Shown piece after piece: positions 38,296 through 48,309 of a stretch of 64,000 nt of DNA. The translations under genes were made by a program, and so were the position numbers. Every line of letters starts with the position of its first letter. Position 1 is the first letter of the stretch. The notes beneath the pieces are model-generated. The model was not told the DNA's origin and did no database searches. It worked only from the letters and a program-made list of their open reading frames with translations. Source of the DNA: Antarcticibacterium flavum (lineage in GTDB: Bacteria > Bacteroidota > Bacteroidia > Flavobacteriales > Flavobacteriaceae); the NCBI RefSeq assembly GCF_006159205.1, contig NZ_CP040812.1, positions 1,178,001 to 1,242,000 on the forward strand, given 5' to 3'.

Positions 38296-39747
38296 TTATT
38301 GCAGGGCAAACAACCCATCTGTCCAGTTACCGGAAACCTTTTTAAGGGAAGAACTGGCTGCCGGTTGTTCGAGAATTACGATATTCTTATGGGCACCGTT
38401 GCGTAAATAGCTGCTCAGGATCTTATTTGTATGATAGGTAGCTTCTTTTATTCTCAGGAAAGGGTCAAGGTCTTCAACAGTAGCAATTGATACATCTGTA
38501 TCTATAAAGCCGTAACCCATATAACGGCCCTCTTTTATATAAACAAATGCTTCCTCCTTAAAATGCCGTCCTTTTTCCCTTATTATATATGTTGAATTCT
38601 CCTCCCCAAGGGATGCAATGGCCGCAAGTACTTTTTTATTATATGAAGATATAGATTCTTTTCCTTCACAAACACCTTCACAATTTTGTATGCTGTAATG
38701 GGAGCATACCTCCACATTGCTTTGCAGGGTACAAAAGCGGGGGCAAAGATTAAAATCTTCACACAACTGCTCCAGCTTTTCAGCAGCACGAAGCCGGTTA
38801 TAAAATGTACCTACAGAATTATTTAAGGTCCTGGTAGTTCCCAGGGCAAGCTGGATAACCCCCTTTTGGTTGGTGTAACTAATGATCTGGTAAACCGTTC
38901 CCGGCCGCTTTTGGGCACGATTAAATTTTGGATAATGCTTCTTAATTTTTTCAGCCTCCAGCAAAAGGGCGATAAGTTCATTCCCTGTGGTTTCATAATC
39001 AATATGATAGGTTTCCTGCCCCAACTTATATTCTTTTGTCCCTTTATCGTAAAAATGGGAAATCACCCTTTTTTTAATATTTATAGCCTTTCCCGCATAG
39101 ATCACCTTGTGCTTATTATCCTTAAAGAGATAGATCCCGGGATCATCTGGCAAGTCAAATATTTGTTCTGCTTCAAGATGCGGCGGCAAGGTAGCCTCTC
39201 TGGATCGTGCATGCAAAAACGACCTCATCACTTCAAAATTCGTATCCAGGCCAAGCAGTCTTTGAAACAGGATCACTGTGGCATCTGTATCCCCTTCTGC
39301 CCTGTGCCGTGAAGTTATTGGAATATTGATGGAATCGCACAGGCGTCCCAGGCTATAGGAGAATAGCCCCGGGATGAGCTTACGCGAGAGGCGAACCGTA
39401 CACAATTTCCTGCGGGTAAATTCAAATCCCAGTTCCCTGAACTCATTGCGCAGCACGTTATAATCGAAATTGACATTATGAGCAACGAAGATCGCATCGC
39501 GGGTCATTAGCTCAATATCCTTTGCAACTTCATGAAACCTTGGGGCATTTGCAACAAGAGCATTGTCAATTCCTGTAAGTGCAGTGATATATGAAGGGAT
39601 AGGCTTTTCGGGATTTATGAGACTGGTATACTTGTCCAGCACTTTATTCCCCTTAAGCAGCACGATGCAAATTTCTGTAAGCCTGTTCCCGCTCATCCCA
39701 CCTCCCGTGGTTTCTACATCTACAACTGCAAATAATTGATCCTTCAT
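38296..39747 (-). CDS. DnaQ-like exonuclease fused to GIY-YIG (UvrC/Cho-like) nuclease
   Basis: A 483-residue fusion. Residues 1-170 form a DEDDh 3'-5' exonuclease: FAVVDVETTGG (Exo I), VAHNVNFDYNVLR (Exo II) and SRHRAEGDTDATVILF (Exo III with His). Residues ~195-280 are a GIY-YIG domain (DDPGIYLFKDNKHKVIYAGK, then INIKKRVISHF) as in the N-terminal half of UvrC and in Cho. The last third contains Cys residues (CSHYSIQNCEGVCEG) like the UvrC Cys-rich region. The role is probably repair or recombination, proofreading plus incision. Such fusions are known in Bacteroidota and Actinobacteria. Single gene. Confidence 0.9.
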   Translation of the reverse strand: MKDQLFAVVDVETTGGGMSGNRLTEICIVLLKGNKVLDKYTSLINPEKPIPSYITALTGIDNALVANAPRFHEVAKDIELMTRDAIFVAHNVNFDYNVLRNEFRELGFEFTRRKLCTVRLSRKLIPGLFSYSLGRLCDSINIPITSRHRAEGDTDATVILFQRLLGLDTNFEVMRSFLHARSREATLPPHLEAEQIFDLPDDPGIYLFKDNKHKVIYAGKAINIKKRVISHFYDKGTKEYKLGQETYHIDYETTGNELIALLLEAEKIKKHYPKFNRAQKRPGTVYQIISYTNQKGVIQLALGTTRTLNNSVGTFYNRLRAAEKLEQLCEDFNLCPRFCTLQSNVEVCSHYSIQNCEGVCEGKESISSYNKKVLAAIASLGEENSTYIIREKGRHFKEEAFVYIKEGRYMGYGFIDTDVSIATVEDLDPFLRIKEATYHTNKILSSYLRNGAHKNIVILEQPAASSSLKKVSGNWTDGLFALQ

Positions 39748-39833
39748 GTATTTTGTGCTGAAGAAACAAAAGTATGAATTATTTTTATTTATTTGGATAA
39801 TTTCCTAATAAGTGGATTTTATCCAATGCACTC

Positions 39834-42425
39834 TTAATTTGCAATATTAGGGACCTTAATAATTTGACCAAAAAACAGGGCATTAAAAAATAATTTATTG
39901 GTGCCATACCAGGTGCCCCTAAAATTGGGATTATCTATAAAAGAGATCACCCTTCCCCTGCCTGCCTTGCTGACCAAAGTAGAAGCTGTGCCGGGTATCT
40001 TCTCCAGGTTTTCACGGGAAACATACCCGCTAACTAATGGGTTCTCCTTATATACAGCTACTGTACTATATGGATTTTTAGAAGGTTTCAACAGCGTATT
40101 ATTGTTCTTGTAAACGATAAGCTCCCTTTCTTTATATCCGAATCCAAGCGGATGGGTGATATCAAGGTCCACCCTATACATCGAACCTCCTATGATCTTT
40201 GCTCCTTCAGTAGCTTCGGCAGTTTCGAAATCCCGGCGTACAGTTGTTTCGCCATTAGTTGCGGTATCTTTTTTCACCTCAAGTTCTTCAGCAATGATCT
40301 TATTATTAATCGCCCAGGTCACAGCCGATTTTTGGAGAATAAGCGTGTTTCCTTTTTCCACCCAGGCTTTGATGTTTTGCACATCCTCCTCATCCAGCAG
40401 GTTATAATTTCCCTGTACCATGATCAATTCGTTATACCTGTCCAGATCCAGGCGGCTGAAGTCCAGAATATCCACCTTCGTCAAAGGCATCTTCAGTTTA
40501 CTGTCCAGCATGTGCCAAATCTCTCCCGCCTCATACTGCGAGGTTCCCTTTCCTATAATAAGTAGTGGTTGTGGCTTCTCCAAAGCTTCAAAGGACCGGC
40601 TGCCAAGATCAACCCCGGTAGTACTAAATCCCCCTGTAACAGCTTCTACAGGCACCCTGTTTTCTACTGCAACCTCCCTCATAATTTGATATAACTCCTC
40701 AGGAGATAATTCCTGGATCGCTACCGGCACCATAATACTTCCATAGCTAAATTCCTTCTCCCCATTCACGGTCTTAATACTAAATGGTTTATATGCGACA
40801 CGCGTGAGTATTCCTTTTTGCTGAAGTTTATATAGTACCGCAGGGGCGTTATAATCTTCCCAGCTAAAAATATAAGCGTAATTGCTTTTTTCTACGGAAA
40901 GATCTCCAGGCTCCATAAATGTGCTATCTATCCTGGAGCCGCGGTTAAATGTCCTCACCTGACTTTTATTGAGGGTAGCTGAAGGTAATCCATAGGCATG
41001 CACCATTGACCAGGCTGAAGTATCGTAAAAGAGACTATCCTGAAATTGAGTAACTGTATCAAATATTGAAGCCACCATCCTGAACTGTGGCTGACTTCCA
41101 GGGACAAAATATGACCTGCCGGCCTCAAATCTCCTGTTTCCGGCTATTAGGTCCCGGTTGTTTTCATAAACCTCTATTTTATGGCGCAGGAGCAAGTCCA
41201 TAAATGCCCTGATCCTGTTGGAGTCACCTGCATCTCCAAAAATATATCCCCGTGAAGGATGATCCTCAGCCTGGGTGATAGCCGATTCAAAAAATTCCTT
41301 CTGGTGACGAAGGAAAACCTCCCTGTTCTCTACCGCCGCTTTTACTGTGGCAAGGCTATTTACTAAATGATTTCGAATTGTAAAGGCAAAGGAGAGATCG
41401 CCATGAATACTCTCCTGCAAGTGCCCTCTTGAACTTGCCTGTTCAAAAACCAGCCCCAGCCCACCCTGGATATCGGGATATGTAGATCCATATCCCGGGT
41501 AGGAATTATCAAATACCTCCTTTGTAAAATACAGGGAACCTATTTCATCCATCGCACCGGCAAAATATGGTGCCAGCAGGTTATTGAGCCCTTCATAATT
41601 ACTGCGGGGAATGATCGGATTTTCAGAACCAAACGGTTTGGTAGGTTCAAAAAAGTATGTACTGTTCGTACCCATCTCATGGAAATCGGTTACCACATTT
41701 GGGTACCAGCGGTGATAAAAATCTATCCTGGCCTTGCTCTCAACGTGCACCAGGGGCAGCCAGTCGCGGTTTAGGTCAAACCAATAGTGGTTAACCCTGC
41801 CGCTGGGCCATACTTCATTGTGCTCCCTGTCATTGGCATCTGCCACAGGAGGGAAACTGCGATGCATATTTGCCCAATTTGTATGCCTGTCACGGCCGTC
41901 GGGATTTAGCACCGGCTCTACAAAGATAACTGCCTCTTCCAGGTACCGCAAAACTTCGAGATCATTGGAAGCAGTAAGATAATAGGCAGTAAGCATTGCG
42001 GCCTCACTGCTGGAGGGCTCGTTGCCGTGCACATTATATCCCAGCTGAATGATCACCGGCATCCCGTCCAGAGAAGGTAAAGAAGGTTCCTGCTTTATGA
42101 GCTGCAGGTGTTCCTGGCGTATGGTTTCCAGGTTATTATAATTTTGTTCACTTGTAATTGTAGCTACGATCATAGACCGTTGCTCATAGGTTTTTCCAAT
42201 TTCCTGTATATGAACCCTGTTTGATACCCTTGCCAATTCTTCAAAATAAGCTACCAGCCTGTCGTGACGGGTATGGAACTCACCAACTTCATAACCTAAA
42301 AATTCCTGCGGACTTGGTATTTCCTCACTTAAGGATTTATTACCGGGAAAGAAATATTCCTGCTGTGCTGCGGCAGGAAAAATTATGATCATTAAAAAAA
42401 CCAGGGGGAGAAAAAACTGTTTCAT
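39834..42425 (-). CDS. Secreted M14 family zinc carboxypeptidase
   Basis: An 863-residue exported metallopeptidase from the start at 42425 (MKQFFLPLVFLMIIIFPAAA signal). The zinc motif is HxxE in GYNVHGNEPSSSEAAML (near residue 125), and the third ligand and substrate site are in the LVHVESKARIDFYHRWYPNV / DFHEMGTNSTYFFEP region. The catalytic Glu region is GLVFEQASSRG. After the ~350-residue peptidase domain comes a ~450-residue C-terminal part with a class I glutamine-amidotransferase-like fold, as in other large Bacteroidota M14 proteins. Single gene. Confidence 0.92.
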   Translation of the reverse strand: MKQFFLPLVFLMIIIFPAAAQQEYFFPGNKSLSEEIPSPQEFLGYEVGEFHTRHDRLVAYFEELARVSNRVHIQEIGKTYEQRSMIVATITSEQNYNNLETIRQEHLQLIKQEPSLPSLDGMPVIIQLGYNVHGNEPSSSEAAMLTAYYLTASNDLEVLRYLEEAVIFVEPVLNPDGRDRHTNWANMHRSFPPVADANDREHNEVWPSGRVNHYWFDLNRDWLPLVHVESKARIDFYHRWYPNVVTDFHEMGTNSTYFFEPTKPFGSENPIIPRSNYEGLNNLLAPYFAGAMDEIGSLYFTKEVFDNSYPGYGSTYPDIQGGLGLVFEQASSRGHLQESIHGDLSFAFTIRNHLVNSLATVKAAVENREVFLRHQKEFFESAITQAEDHPSRGYIFGDAGDSNRIRAFMDLLLRHKIEVYENNRDLIAGNRRFEAGRSYFVPGSQPQFRMVASIFDTVTQFQDSLFYDTSAWSMVHAYGLPSATLNKSQVRTFNRGSRIDSTFMEPGDLSVEKSNYAYIFSWEDYNAPAVLYKLQQKGILTRVAYKPFSIKTVNGEKEFSYGSIMVPVAIQELSPEELYQIMREVAVENRVPVEAVTGGFSTTGVDLGSRSFEALEKPQPLLIIGKGTSQYEAGEIWHMLDSKLKMPLTKVDILDFSRLDLDRYNELIMVQGNYNLLDEEDVQNIKAWVEKGNTLILQKSAVTWAINNKIIAEELEVKKDTATNGETTVRRDFETAEATEGAKIIGGSMYRVDLDITHPLGFGYKERELIVYKNNNTLLKPSKNPYSTVAVYKENPLVSGYVSRENLEKIPGTASTLVSKAGRGRVISFIDNPNFRGTWYGTNKLFFNALFFGQIIKVPNIAN

Positions 42426-42594
42426 ATTTATAAATTCTAAGAACTTCAAATGTAAGGCTCAGCAACTAAAATAGAATAGCAGTATTAGATTTTTATTCCC
42501 CTGAAAATAGAATTTAAGAAGCAGGTGGCGATGTCCATGATTCTGGAGCCCGTTTTATAAAAACCTGAAGTACAGGAAGAAATTGGATTAAGTT

Positions 42595-43401
42595 TTAAAC
42601 TTTTAGTTTGAGAATTTCCCTGAAAAGCTCCTTCACCTCTTCCAGGTCCTGCACCCCATAATCGGCATAAGTGTTTTGGGAGTGTTCGCCTACAAGAATT
42701 CCAAGATTGTTCTTAACATATTTGAAAGCATCTTCATCTGTCACGTCATCGCCTACATAAATGGAAAAATCTTCGGGGCCAGCTCCAAGCTGAGATTTCA
42801 GAAACTCCACAGCTTTACCTTTATGCCAGTCTATGGAGGGTTTTATCTCAATTACTTTCTTTCCCTCGGCTTTGGAGAGCTCTGGGTATTCACTGACGGT
42901 TTTCAGCACCAGGTCGTGCACCTCCTGCTCGTGTTCTTTGGCTACCTGACGGTAATGCACGGCAAGGGTAAATTTTTTCCGTTCAAAATCCACTCCCTGG
43001 ATATGCTTCAATTCCTCCTTAAGCATAGGTTCAATTTTTTCAAAAACAGGCAATACCTTCTCTGCCTCTTCATGATCTTTGGAAAATCCATTTGGCCCTG
43101 AGATCTCATAGCCGTGGCTGCCGGCATAGTATATATTATCGATTCCTGCCTTTTTGCTCACGTCGGCAAGTCCACGCCCGCTTACCACAGCCAGGGAAAA
43201 TTTCTTTGCCAGTTTTTCTACCAGCCCTTTCATTTCACTTGAGATCGCGGCATCGGCATGGTGCTCCACAATAGGTGCCAGGGTGCCATCAAAATCAAGG
43301 AAAATAAGTGGCTTATGACGCTTTATGTTCTCTGATATTTCTTCAAAATTTTTTATAGCAGAGGGCAGTTCTGCAGGAGTTCGTTCTTTCTTAATATTCA
43401 T
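42595..43401 (-). CDS. otsB: Trehalose-6-phosphate phosphatase
   Basis: HAD-superfamily phosphatase releasing trehalose from its 6-phosphate. Motif I is FLDFDGTLAPI (near residue 36), motif II SGRG (near 74), and motif IV YVGDDVTDEDAFKYV (near 215) with IGDD-type metal ligands. The 268-residue length is typical. The partner synthase otsA is not in the window, which is unusual since the two often adjoin. Confidence 0.93.
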   Translation of the reverse strand: MNIKKERTPAELPSAIKNFEEISENIKRHKPLIFLDFDGTLAPIVEHHADAAISSEMKGLVEKLAKKFSLAVVSGRGLADVSKKAGIDNIYYAGSHGYEISGPNGFSKDHEEAEKVLPVFEKIEPMLKEELKHIQGVDFERKKFTLAVHYRQVAKEHEQEVHDLVLKTVSEYPELSKAEGKKVIEIKPSIDWHKGKAVEFLKSQLGAGPEDFSIYVGDDVTDEDAFKYVKNNLGILVGEHSQNTYADYGVQDLEEVKELFREILKLKV

Positions 43402-43616
43402 GCTCTTTTTTTTCAGGCCACTTAAAATACAGATTTAATTTGAGCTTTGAAAAAATTTGGGATTGCTTTGATATTTTGCATAAAGATTACACGGATTTTG
43501 ACGGATTACACTGAGATTAATCATTAGGCTTAAGCCCTCAAATTAACCAAGCCCTATTCAACCAATTTCAATCCGTACTAACAAATTAACCAACCCTGAA
43601 TTAACAATTTACCAAT
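43402..43616. other. Gap with phrase-like short repeats
   Basis: Contains ATTACACGGATTTTGACGG (near 43487) and several AATTAACCAA-type phrases. These resemble dispersed intergenic phrases seen elsewhere in the window. No gene. Confidence 0.4.
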
Positions 43617-45410
43617 TTAAACATACTTCCCTTCTTCAATCATCATCTGCGCAATTTTCCTGCGGGCATCTTTAATATTGAACTGTACTGGCATCGTCAA
43701 ACTTTCCAGCCAACTTAACAGCTGGGAACGTTCCTCGCCATCTGCAAACCCAAAGATAGCCTCCTGCCCTGCCTGCCTTATCTTTTCAACCGACTCATAT
43801 ATAAACACATTGGCTATATCTTTATTTTTGTGCGGCGCAGAATCTTGCCCCTCACTCTTCAGGTTCGCTATTTTTGTAATTACTGCCTCCAAAAGATACA
43901 CCTGCATCACCATATCTGAAACATGCATAAGCACCTCCTGTTCTTCCTTCAGCTTTTTCCCCAGCTTTTGCGTTGCTGCTTCAAGAATAAGCAGGTTGGC
44001 GTTTTTAAGTTCTTGCAGGATTACTAATGATTCCTTTGGTCCCCTGGCGGGCTTTTCACTATCAGTTTCACCAGTAGTAAGATCTGCCTTTATTTTCCTA
44101 CCCCTTTCCAATAACTTCAGCTCTCCCGTGTTCGCCTTCTTCAGCAACATATCAACAATCAGCATCCTGTTTATCTCATTGGTGCCTTCATAGATGCGGG
44201 TGATTCGGGCATTTCGATATAACCTGGCCATGGGAGCGTCTTCAGAAAAGCCCATTCCGCCAAAGATCTGTACCCCCTCATCTACCACCAGGGCCAGGCT
44301 TTCAGATCCATAAACCTTAATTACAGCACACTCAATTCCGTAGGCCGATACTGCCGCGACCTCAGCCTTTTCTGCTGAAAGGCCGCCTGCTTCAAGGGCA
44401 TTTATCTTATCATCTATATACTTTCCGGTGAGGTAAGTAGCTGCCTCCAGGGCAAAAATACGCACCGCCATTTGTGCCAGCTTATGCTGGATCGCACCAA
44501 AATTGCTTATGGATGTTCCAAACTGCTTTCGCTCCTTTGCATAGGCCACAGCCAGGTCAAAGGCAGTTTTGGAGGTGCCAATGGCCCCTGCACCCAGTTT
44601 TATGCGTCCGCCATTAAGCACATTGAGAGCGATCTTAAATCCCTCTTCCCTTTCTCCCAACATATTCTCAAGTGGCACCCGTACATTATTGAAAAATACC
44701 TGCCGCGTGGAGGAGCCTTTAATTCCCATTTTACGCTCCTCTTCGCCCAGGCTTATTCCGCCAAACTCTTTTTCCACAATAAATGCTGAAAGGTTCCTGT
44801 CATCCTCCACTTTCGCAAAGACAATAAACACATCTGCAAAACCGGAATTGGTGATCCACATTTTTTGTCCGTTAAGCACATAAGCAGCCCCTTCTTCCAC
44901 CGGAGTGGCCCTGGTCTTTCCGGAGTTGGCATCAGATCCTGCATCGGGCTCAGTAAGGCAATAGCAGCTTTTCCACTCCCCGCTCACCAGTTTAGGCAGG
45001 TACTTTTGCTTCTGGGCATGTTTACCGTAAAAAAGTATGGGGGCGATGCCTATGCTGGTTTGCACCCCGAAAGTGGGTGAAAATTCCGATACCCGCCCAA
45101 CTTCCTCTGTTACCCGCAGGATTGTAGTGAAAGAAACCGGGAGTCCGCCAAATTCTTCAGCGATCCCAAGACCTAAAAGCCCCAGTTCCCCCGCTTTTTC
45201 CAACAGGGCAACAGAGCGGCTATGCTCCTTCTGGTGCTCCATTTCTTCCGCATGCGGCTGTACCTCCCGCTGTATGAATTCTTTCACACTGCCAAGGATC
45301 ATTTTTTCTTCTTCTGAAAATTGGGCCGGTAGATGATTGCCTGTTCCAGCCGTACGCACTAAAAACGCGCCGCCGGTTCTTTGCTCCTGGTTTTTCTGAA
45401 TTGTTTTCAT
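43617..45410 (-). CDS. Acyl-CoA dehydrogenase, long C-terminally extended form
   Basis: A 597-residue FAD enzyme of fatty acid beta-oxidation. The core (40-430) has the FAD/substrate motif CYCLTEPDAGSDANS (near 152), ITNSGFADVFIVFAK (near 185), and QIFGGMGFSEDAPMARLYRN with IYEGTNEINR (near 370-405). The extra ~170 residues at the C-terminus match the very-long-chain type. It is the first gene of no obvious operon; a transglutaminase-like gene lies 66 bases upstream on the same strand. Confidence 0.93.
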   Translation of the reverse strand: MKTIQKNQEQRTGGAFLVRTAGTGNHLPAQFSEEEKMILGSVKEFIQREVQPHAEEMEHQKEHSRSVALLEKAGELGLLGLGIAEEFGGLPVSFTTILRVTEEVGRVSEFSPTFGVQTSIGIAPILFYGKHAQKQKYLPKLVSGEWKSCYCLTEPDAGSDANSGKTRATPVEEGAAYVLNGQKMWITNSGFADVFIVFAKVEDDRNLSAFIVEKEFGGISLGEEERKMGIKGSSTRQVFFNNVRVPLENMLGEREEGFKIALNVLNGGRIKLGAGAIGTSKTAFDLAVAYAKERKQFGTSISNFGAIQHKLAQMAVRIFALEAATYLTGKYIDDKINALEAGGLSAEKAEVAAVSAYGIECAVIKVYGSESLALVVDEGVQIFGGMGFSEDAPMARLYRNARITRIYEGTNEINRMLIVDMLLKKANTGELKLLERGRKIKADLTTGETDSEKPARGPKESLVILQELKNANLLILEAATQKLGKKLKEEQEVLMHVSDMVMQVYLLEAVITKIANLKSEGQDSAPHKNKDIANVFIYESVEKIRQAGQEAIFGFADGEERSQLLSWLESLTMPVQFNIKDARRKIAQMMIEEGKYV

Positions 45411-45476
45411 AACTGGTGGGTTAGCCTCCCGAATTCCCTTCGGAAGTATGGTTGTTTATATAAAATTCCTGCTCTT

Positions 45477-46145
45477 TTAAAGTTCTATAAGCCGTCCCTC
45501 ACCAATCTCTTCCCTGAGGTGCGGATAATGACGCTGAAGTTCGCTCATAAAGAATTCATAGGGGATATCCTCAAACCGGCCATAATCGTGCAGGTATTCC
45601 ATGAACTTCCCGCCCCGCCGGTCGAATTCCTGGAAGATCACATCTTTGTGTGCATTAAACTCCAGTGGAGCTACGCCCAGCCTTTCACAAAGCTCTTTAT
45701 TAAATACCGGGGTCATTTTGATCCACCGCCCGCCGATATACACCTCTGCAAAGCCATGAAAAACCAGCACATTTGTTTGCAAAACCTCCTCCAGCCTGGC
45801 AGTGCCAATATGATTGCGCACATTGGCAAAACCCATTCGCGCAGGTACCCCAATCACCCGTGCAGCCGCGGCAAAGAGACCGCTTTTTTCCACGCAATAC
45901 CCATATTCCCTGCCGGTGAGATGGCTGGCCCTCATCGCTTCCCGTGAAAAATCCAGCCTGTAAGGATCATATCTAAACCCATCTCTCACAGCATAATATA
46001 AAGCTTCCAGTTTCTCCACATCGCCGATAAACCCACTTGTATGTTTCTCCACAAACTCCTGTACCGCAGGATGGCCGGAGTCGAGGAATTCGGTGGGTTT
46101 AAGAAAGGGGTCTAATGAGGCGTTTTTCATGTTAGGGCTAAGCAT
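45477..46145 (-). CDS. Transglutaminase-like domain protein
   Basis: A 222-residue cytoplasmic protein with the transglutaminase/cysteine-protease fold. The nucleophile Cys is in GREYGYCVEKSGLFAA (near residue 82) and the His in VFHGFAEVYIGGRWIKMTP (near 126). The third, acidic residue usually found after the W is Thr here (KMTPVFN), as in a subfamily of unknown activity. Upstream of the acyl-CoA dehydrogenase on the same strand. Confidence 0.85.
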   Translation of the reverse strand: MLSPNMKNASLDPFLKPTEFLDSGHPAVQEFVEKHTSGFIGDVEKLEALYYAVRDGFRYDPYRLDFSREAMRASHLTGREYGYCVEKSGLFAAAARVIGVPARMGFANVRNHIGTARLEEVLQTNVLVFHGFAEVYIGGRWIKMTPVFNKELCERLGVAPLEFNAHKDVIFQEFDRRGGKFMEYLHDYGRFEDIPYEFFMSELQRHYPHLREEIGEGRLIEL

Positions 46146-46239
46146 TGTTTTGTTATTGAATAGAAAGCAATACTTCTGTAATTTACATAATTTTTATATT
46201 ATTAAATAAGCCTTTTTTTGTGATGAGTGATGGAATAAA

Positions 46240-46490
46240 GCAGTTGCCTGGTGATAGAAAATTTTTCACGCAAAGGCCGCAAAGTGAAACCGCAAAGCAC
46301 GGAGAGAAAAAATCCTTTGCGCTCTCTGCGTAATTTGGTGATTTGGAATTTGGTGCTTGGGTTTTGTTGTTTTAGCTGCCTGTTGATGGAAAATTTTTCA
46401 CGCAAAGTCCACAAAGTAAAACCGCAAAGCACGCAGCGAATAAACCCTTTGCGCCCTTTGCGTAAACCTTAGCGCACTTTGCGTGAAATG
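46240..46490. repeat. Two tandem TTTGCG-box repeats, one a perfect inverted-end miniature
   Basis: Two related units about 133 bases apart, each starting GAAAATTTTTCACGCAAAG. The second (46397-46487) begins TTCACGCAAAGT and ends ACTTTGCGTGAA, a perfect 12-bp inverted repeat around 67 bases with no gene. The words match the flanks of the GxxExxY cassette and the tandem repeat at 51-52 kb. Confidence 0.75.
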
Positions 46491-46528
46491 GATATTACCA
46501 TTATATCATAAGTAAAATTCTCCTCCAT

Positions 46529-46622
46529 AGACCCCCAACCCCCTAAAGGGGGCAAAATCTTCCTATTTCTCCACTTAAATCTTTGCAGGATCAAAAGTCC
46601 CCTTCAGGGGATTTAGGGGTCC
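46529..46622. repeat. REP-like inverted pair
   Basis: Left arm ACCCCCAACCCCCTAAAGGG type and right arm CCCCTTCAGGGGATTTAGGG type. Each arm is a hairpin, and the arms are roughly inverted to each other, as in a REP doublet. Common in Bacteroidota intergenic DNA. Confidence 0.6.
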
Positions 46623-46853
46623 TTCGGAAGAAAAATAATCTCGTAATAGAACCTCCCCGAAAAACTCCCCGAAACTCCGTCCCTCACTCCGTTTCCTCCG
46701 GGTTAAGTCAGTCATTTAAGAAAAAACATTCGTGCATTCGTGGCTAAAAAAAGAATCAAGAGTCAAGAGCCAGGAATCAAGACAGAGAGAAAAAAGACAA
46801 GTCTAAATTGAATATTCCCCCGTCCAGACTTCCCCCTCTCCCCTTTTTTTCAC

Positions 46854-46955
46854 CCGACAACAGACAACCCACAACTGACAACCTTTCCAAATCCAGATTA
46901 TTCTCTCTCCTGAATTTTCAAACCCACAACCTACAACATACAACCTACAACCTCC
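46854..46955. repeat. A/C-rich heptad arrays
   Basis: Two short arrays of ACAACCC-, ACAACTG- and ACAACCT-type 7-nt units, the opposite strand composition of the arrays after genes. Between 46623 and 46853 only phrase-like repeats (CATTCGTGCATTCGTGGC) are seen. Confidence 0.7.
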
Positions 46956-47007
46956 CCTGTGCAAAACTCTGTTGAAAACAATTCCCTCCCTCGCCAGAAA
47001 TACCCAC

Positions 47008-47038
47008 TTTGATTCCTATTTTTACTCTATAGATTTTG
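47008..47038 (+). promoter_or_regulatory. nrdBA promoter
   Basis: TTTG at 47008-47011 and TAGATTTTG at 47030-47038, 18 bases apart, a good Bacteroidota -33/-7 pair (one extra base in the -7 box). Transcription would start right at the riboswitch. Confidence 0.6.
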
Positions 47039-47040
47039 TA

Positions 47041-47149
47041 ACTGTTGAGTATTACCTGAGGTAATAAACAAGGGGAATCATGTGAGAAACATGAGCTGTT
47101 GCGCAACTGTGAGTAATTTAATTACAAGCCAGGATACCTTCTCTACAGT
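47041..47149 (+). ncRNA. Cobalamin riboswitch
   Basis: Closing helix P1 is ACTGTTGAG (47041) with CTCTACAGT (47141-47149). The core shows GGGGAATCATGTGAGAAAC, then GCGCAACTGT, and the B12 box AGCCAGGATACC (47127-47138); these are the conserved adenosylcobalamin-riboswitch blocks in the right order. Local hairpins TATTACC/GGTAATA and CATGT/ACATG fit the extra stems. The aptamer is compact. The following ~120 bases to the nrdB start must hold the expression platform. Confidence 0.88.
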
Positions 47150-47272
47150 CCAGACTATTACTTTCGCATAAAAAGTAAATGTCCCGTTGCATACTTGTGG
47201 CTGCCTGTCACATATCTCCCCGGCACATCTCTCTTTATGCTTTTGAATTATTAACCTAATAACAAAAGTATT

Positions 47273-48247
47273 ATGAGCATTTTTGACAAACGAGTTAACT
47301 ACAAACCTTTCGAGTACCCGAAGATCCTAACTTTTACTGAAGCCATTAACCGTTCCTTCTGGGTTCACTCTGAAGTGGATTTTACGGCAGATGTGCAGGA
47401 TTTCCATTCCCACCTTACTCCCAATGAAAAACAGGTGATAAAACGCAGCCTTCTGGCCATCGCGCAAATTGAAGTGGCAGTAAAATCATTTTGGGGAGAC
47501 CTTTACCTACACCTCCCAAAACCTGAATTCAACGGACTGGGTTCCACTTTTGCCGAGTGTGAATTCCGACATTCTGAAGCCTATTCAAGGCTTCTGGAAG
47601 TGCTGGGTTATAATAACGAATTTCAGCATCTTATTGAAACGCCGGTCATAAAGAAACGGATTGAATACCTCTCTGCCGCCCTGGCAAATACCAAATCAAC
47701 CAATAAGAAAGAGTACGTAACGTCCCTTATCCTTTTTTCAATTCTTATTGAAAATGTCTCCCTCTTCAGCCAGTTTGCGATTATCCTTTCCTTTTCCAGG
47801 TTCAAGGGGGTGATGAAGAATGTGAGCAACATCATTGCCTGGACTTCTGTAGATGAGCAAATTCATGCCAATGCGGGGATTTATATTGTAAACAGGATCA
47901 AAGAAGAATTTCCGGAGATCTTCAATGAGCAAACCAAAGAGGAAATCCTCGAGATCGTGGCCCATTCCATCGAGGTGGAAGCAGAGATCCTGGACTGGAT
48001 ATTTTCTGCCGGAGAAATTGAGCATCTTGGTAAAAGCGACCTTCTTAATTTCATGAAATTCCGCGTGGATGAGAGCCTTGTGAAAATAGGAATGGAAAAA
48101 CTCTATCCTGAAACCGCGCTTGGCAGCCAGCCCCTGCGATGGTTTGAGGAGGAGATCTATGCCAACAGCCTGGACGATTTCTTCGCCAAGAGGCCGGTAG
48201 ATTATACCAAGCATGATAAAAGTATCACGGCAAACGATCTGTTCTAG
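47273..48247 (+). CDS. nrdB: Ribonucleotide reductase small (radical) subunit
   Basis: Diiron (or dimetal) R2 protein that supplies the radical for reduction of ribonucleotides. In the 324 residues the metal ligands are visible: Glu in AIAQIEVAVK, Glu and His in AECEFRHSEAYSRLLE, Glu in ILIENVSLF, and Glu and His in SVDEQIHANAG. The radical Tyr sits in HSEAY, at the E-x-x-H-S-x-x-Y spacing of class Ia. There is no N-terminal ATP-cone. It is preceded by a cobalamin riboswitch and followed by nrdA after 62 bases. Confidence 0.95.
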   Translation: MSIFDKRVNYKPFEYPKILTFTEAINRSFWVHSEVDFTADVQDFHSHLTPNEKQVIKRSLLAIAQIEVAVKSFWGDLYLHLPKPEFNGLGSTFAECEFRHSEAYSRLLEVLGYNNEFQHLIETPVIKKRIEYLSAALANTKSTNKKEYVTSLILFSILIENVSLFSQFAIILSFSRFKGVMKNVSNIIAWTSVDEQIHANAGIYIVNRIKEEFPEIFNEQTKEEILEIVAHSIEVEAEILDWIFSAGEIEHLGKSDLLNFMKFRVDESLVKIGMEKLYPETALGSQPLRWFEEEIYANSLDDFFAKRPVDYTKHDKSITANDLF

Positions 48248-48309
48248 GCGGTAAAGGCTAATGTTTAATGCTGAAGGATGCAGCTTCAGCAGACAAAAAT
48301 ATATATAAG

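Noticed and set aside
46202..46472. Short frames on both strands over the TTTGCG repeats
   Set aside because: Both strands are open because of the repeat composition; the products mirror the repeats and match no protein type.
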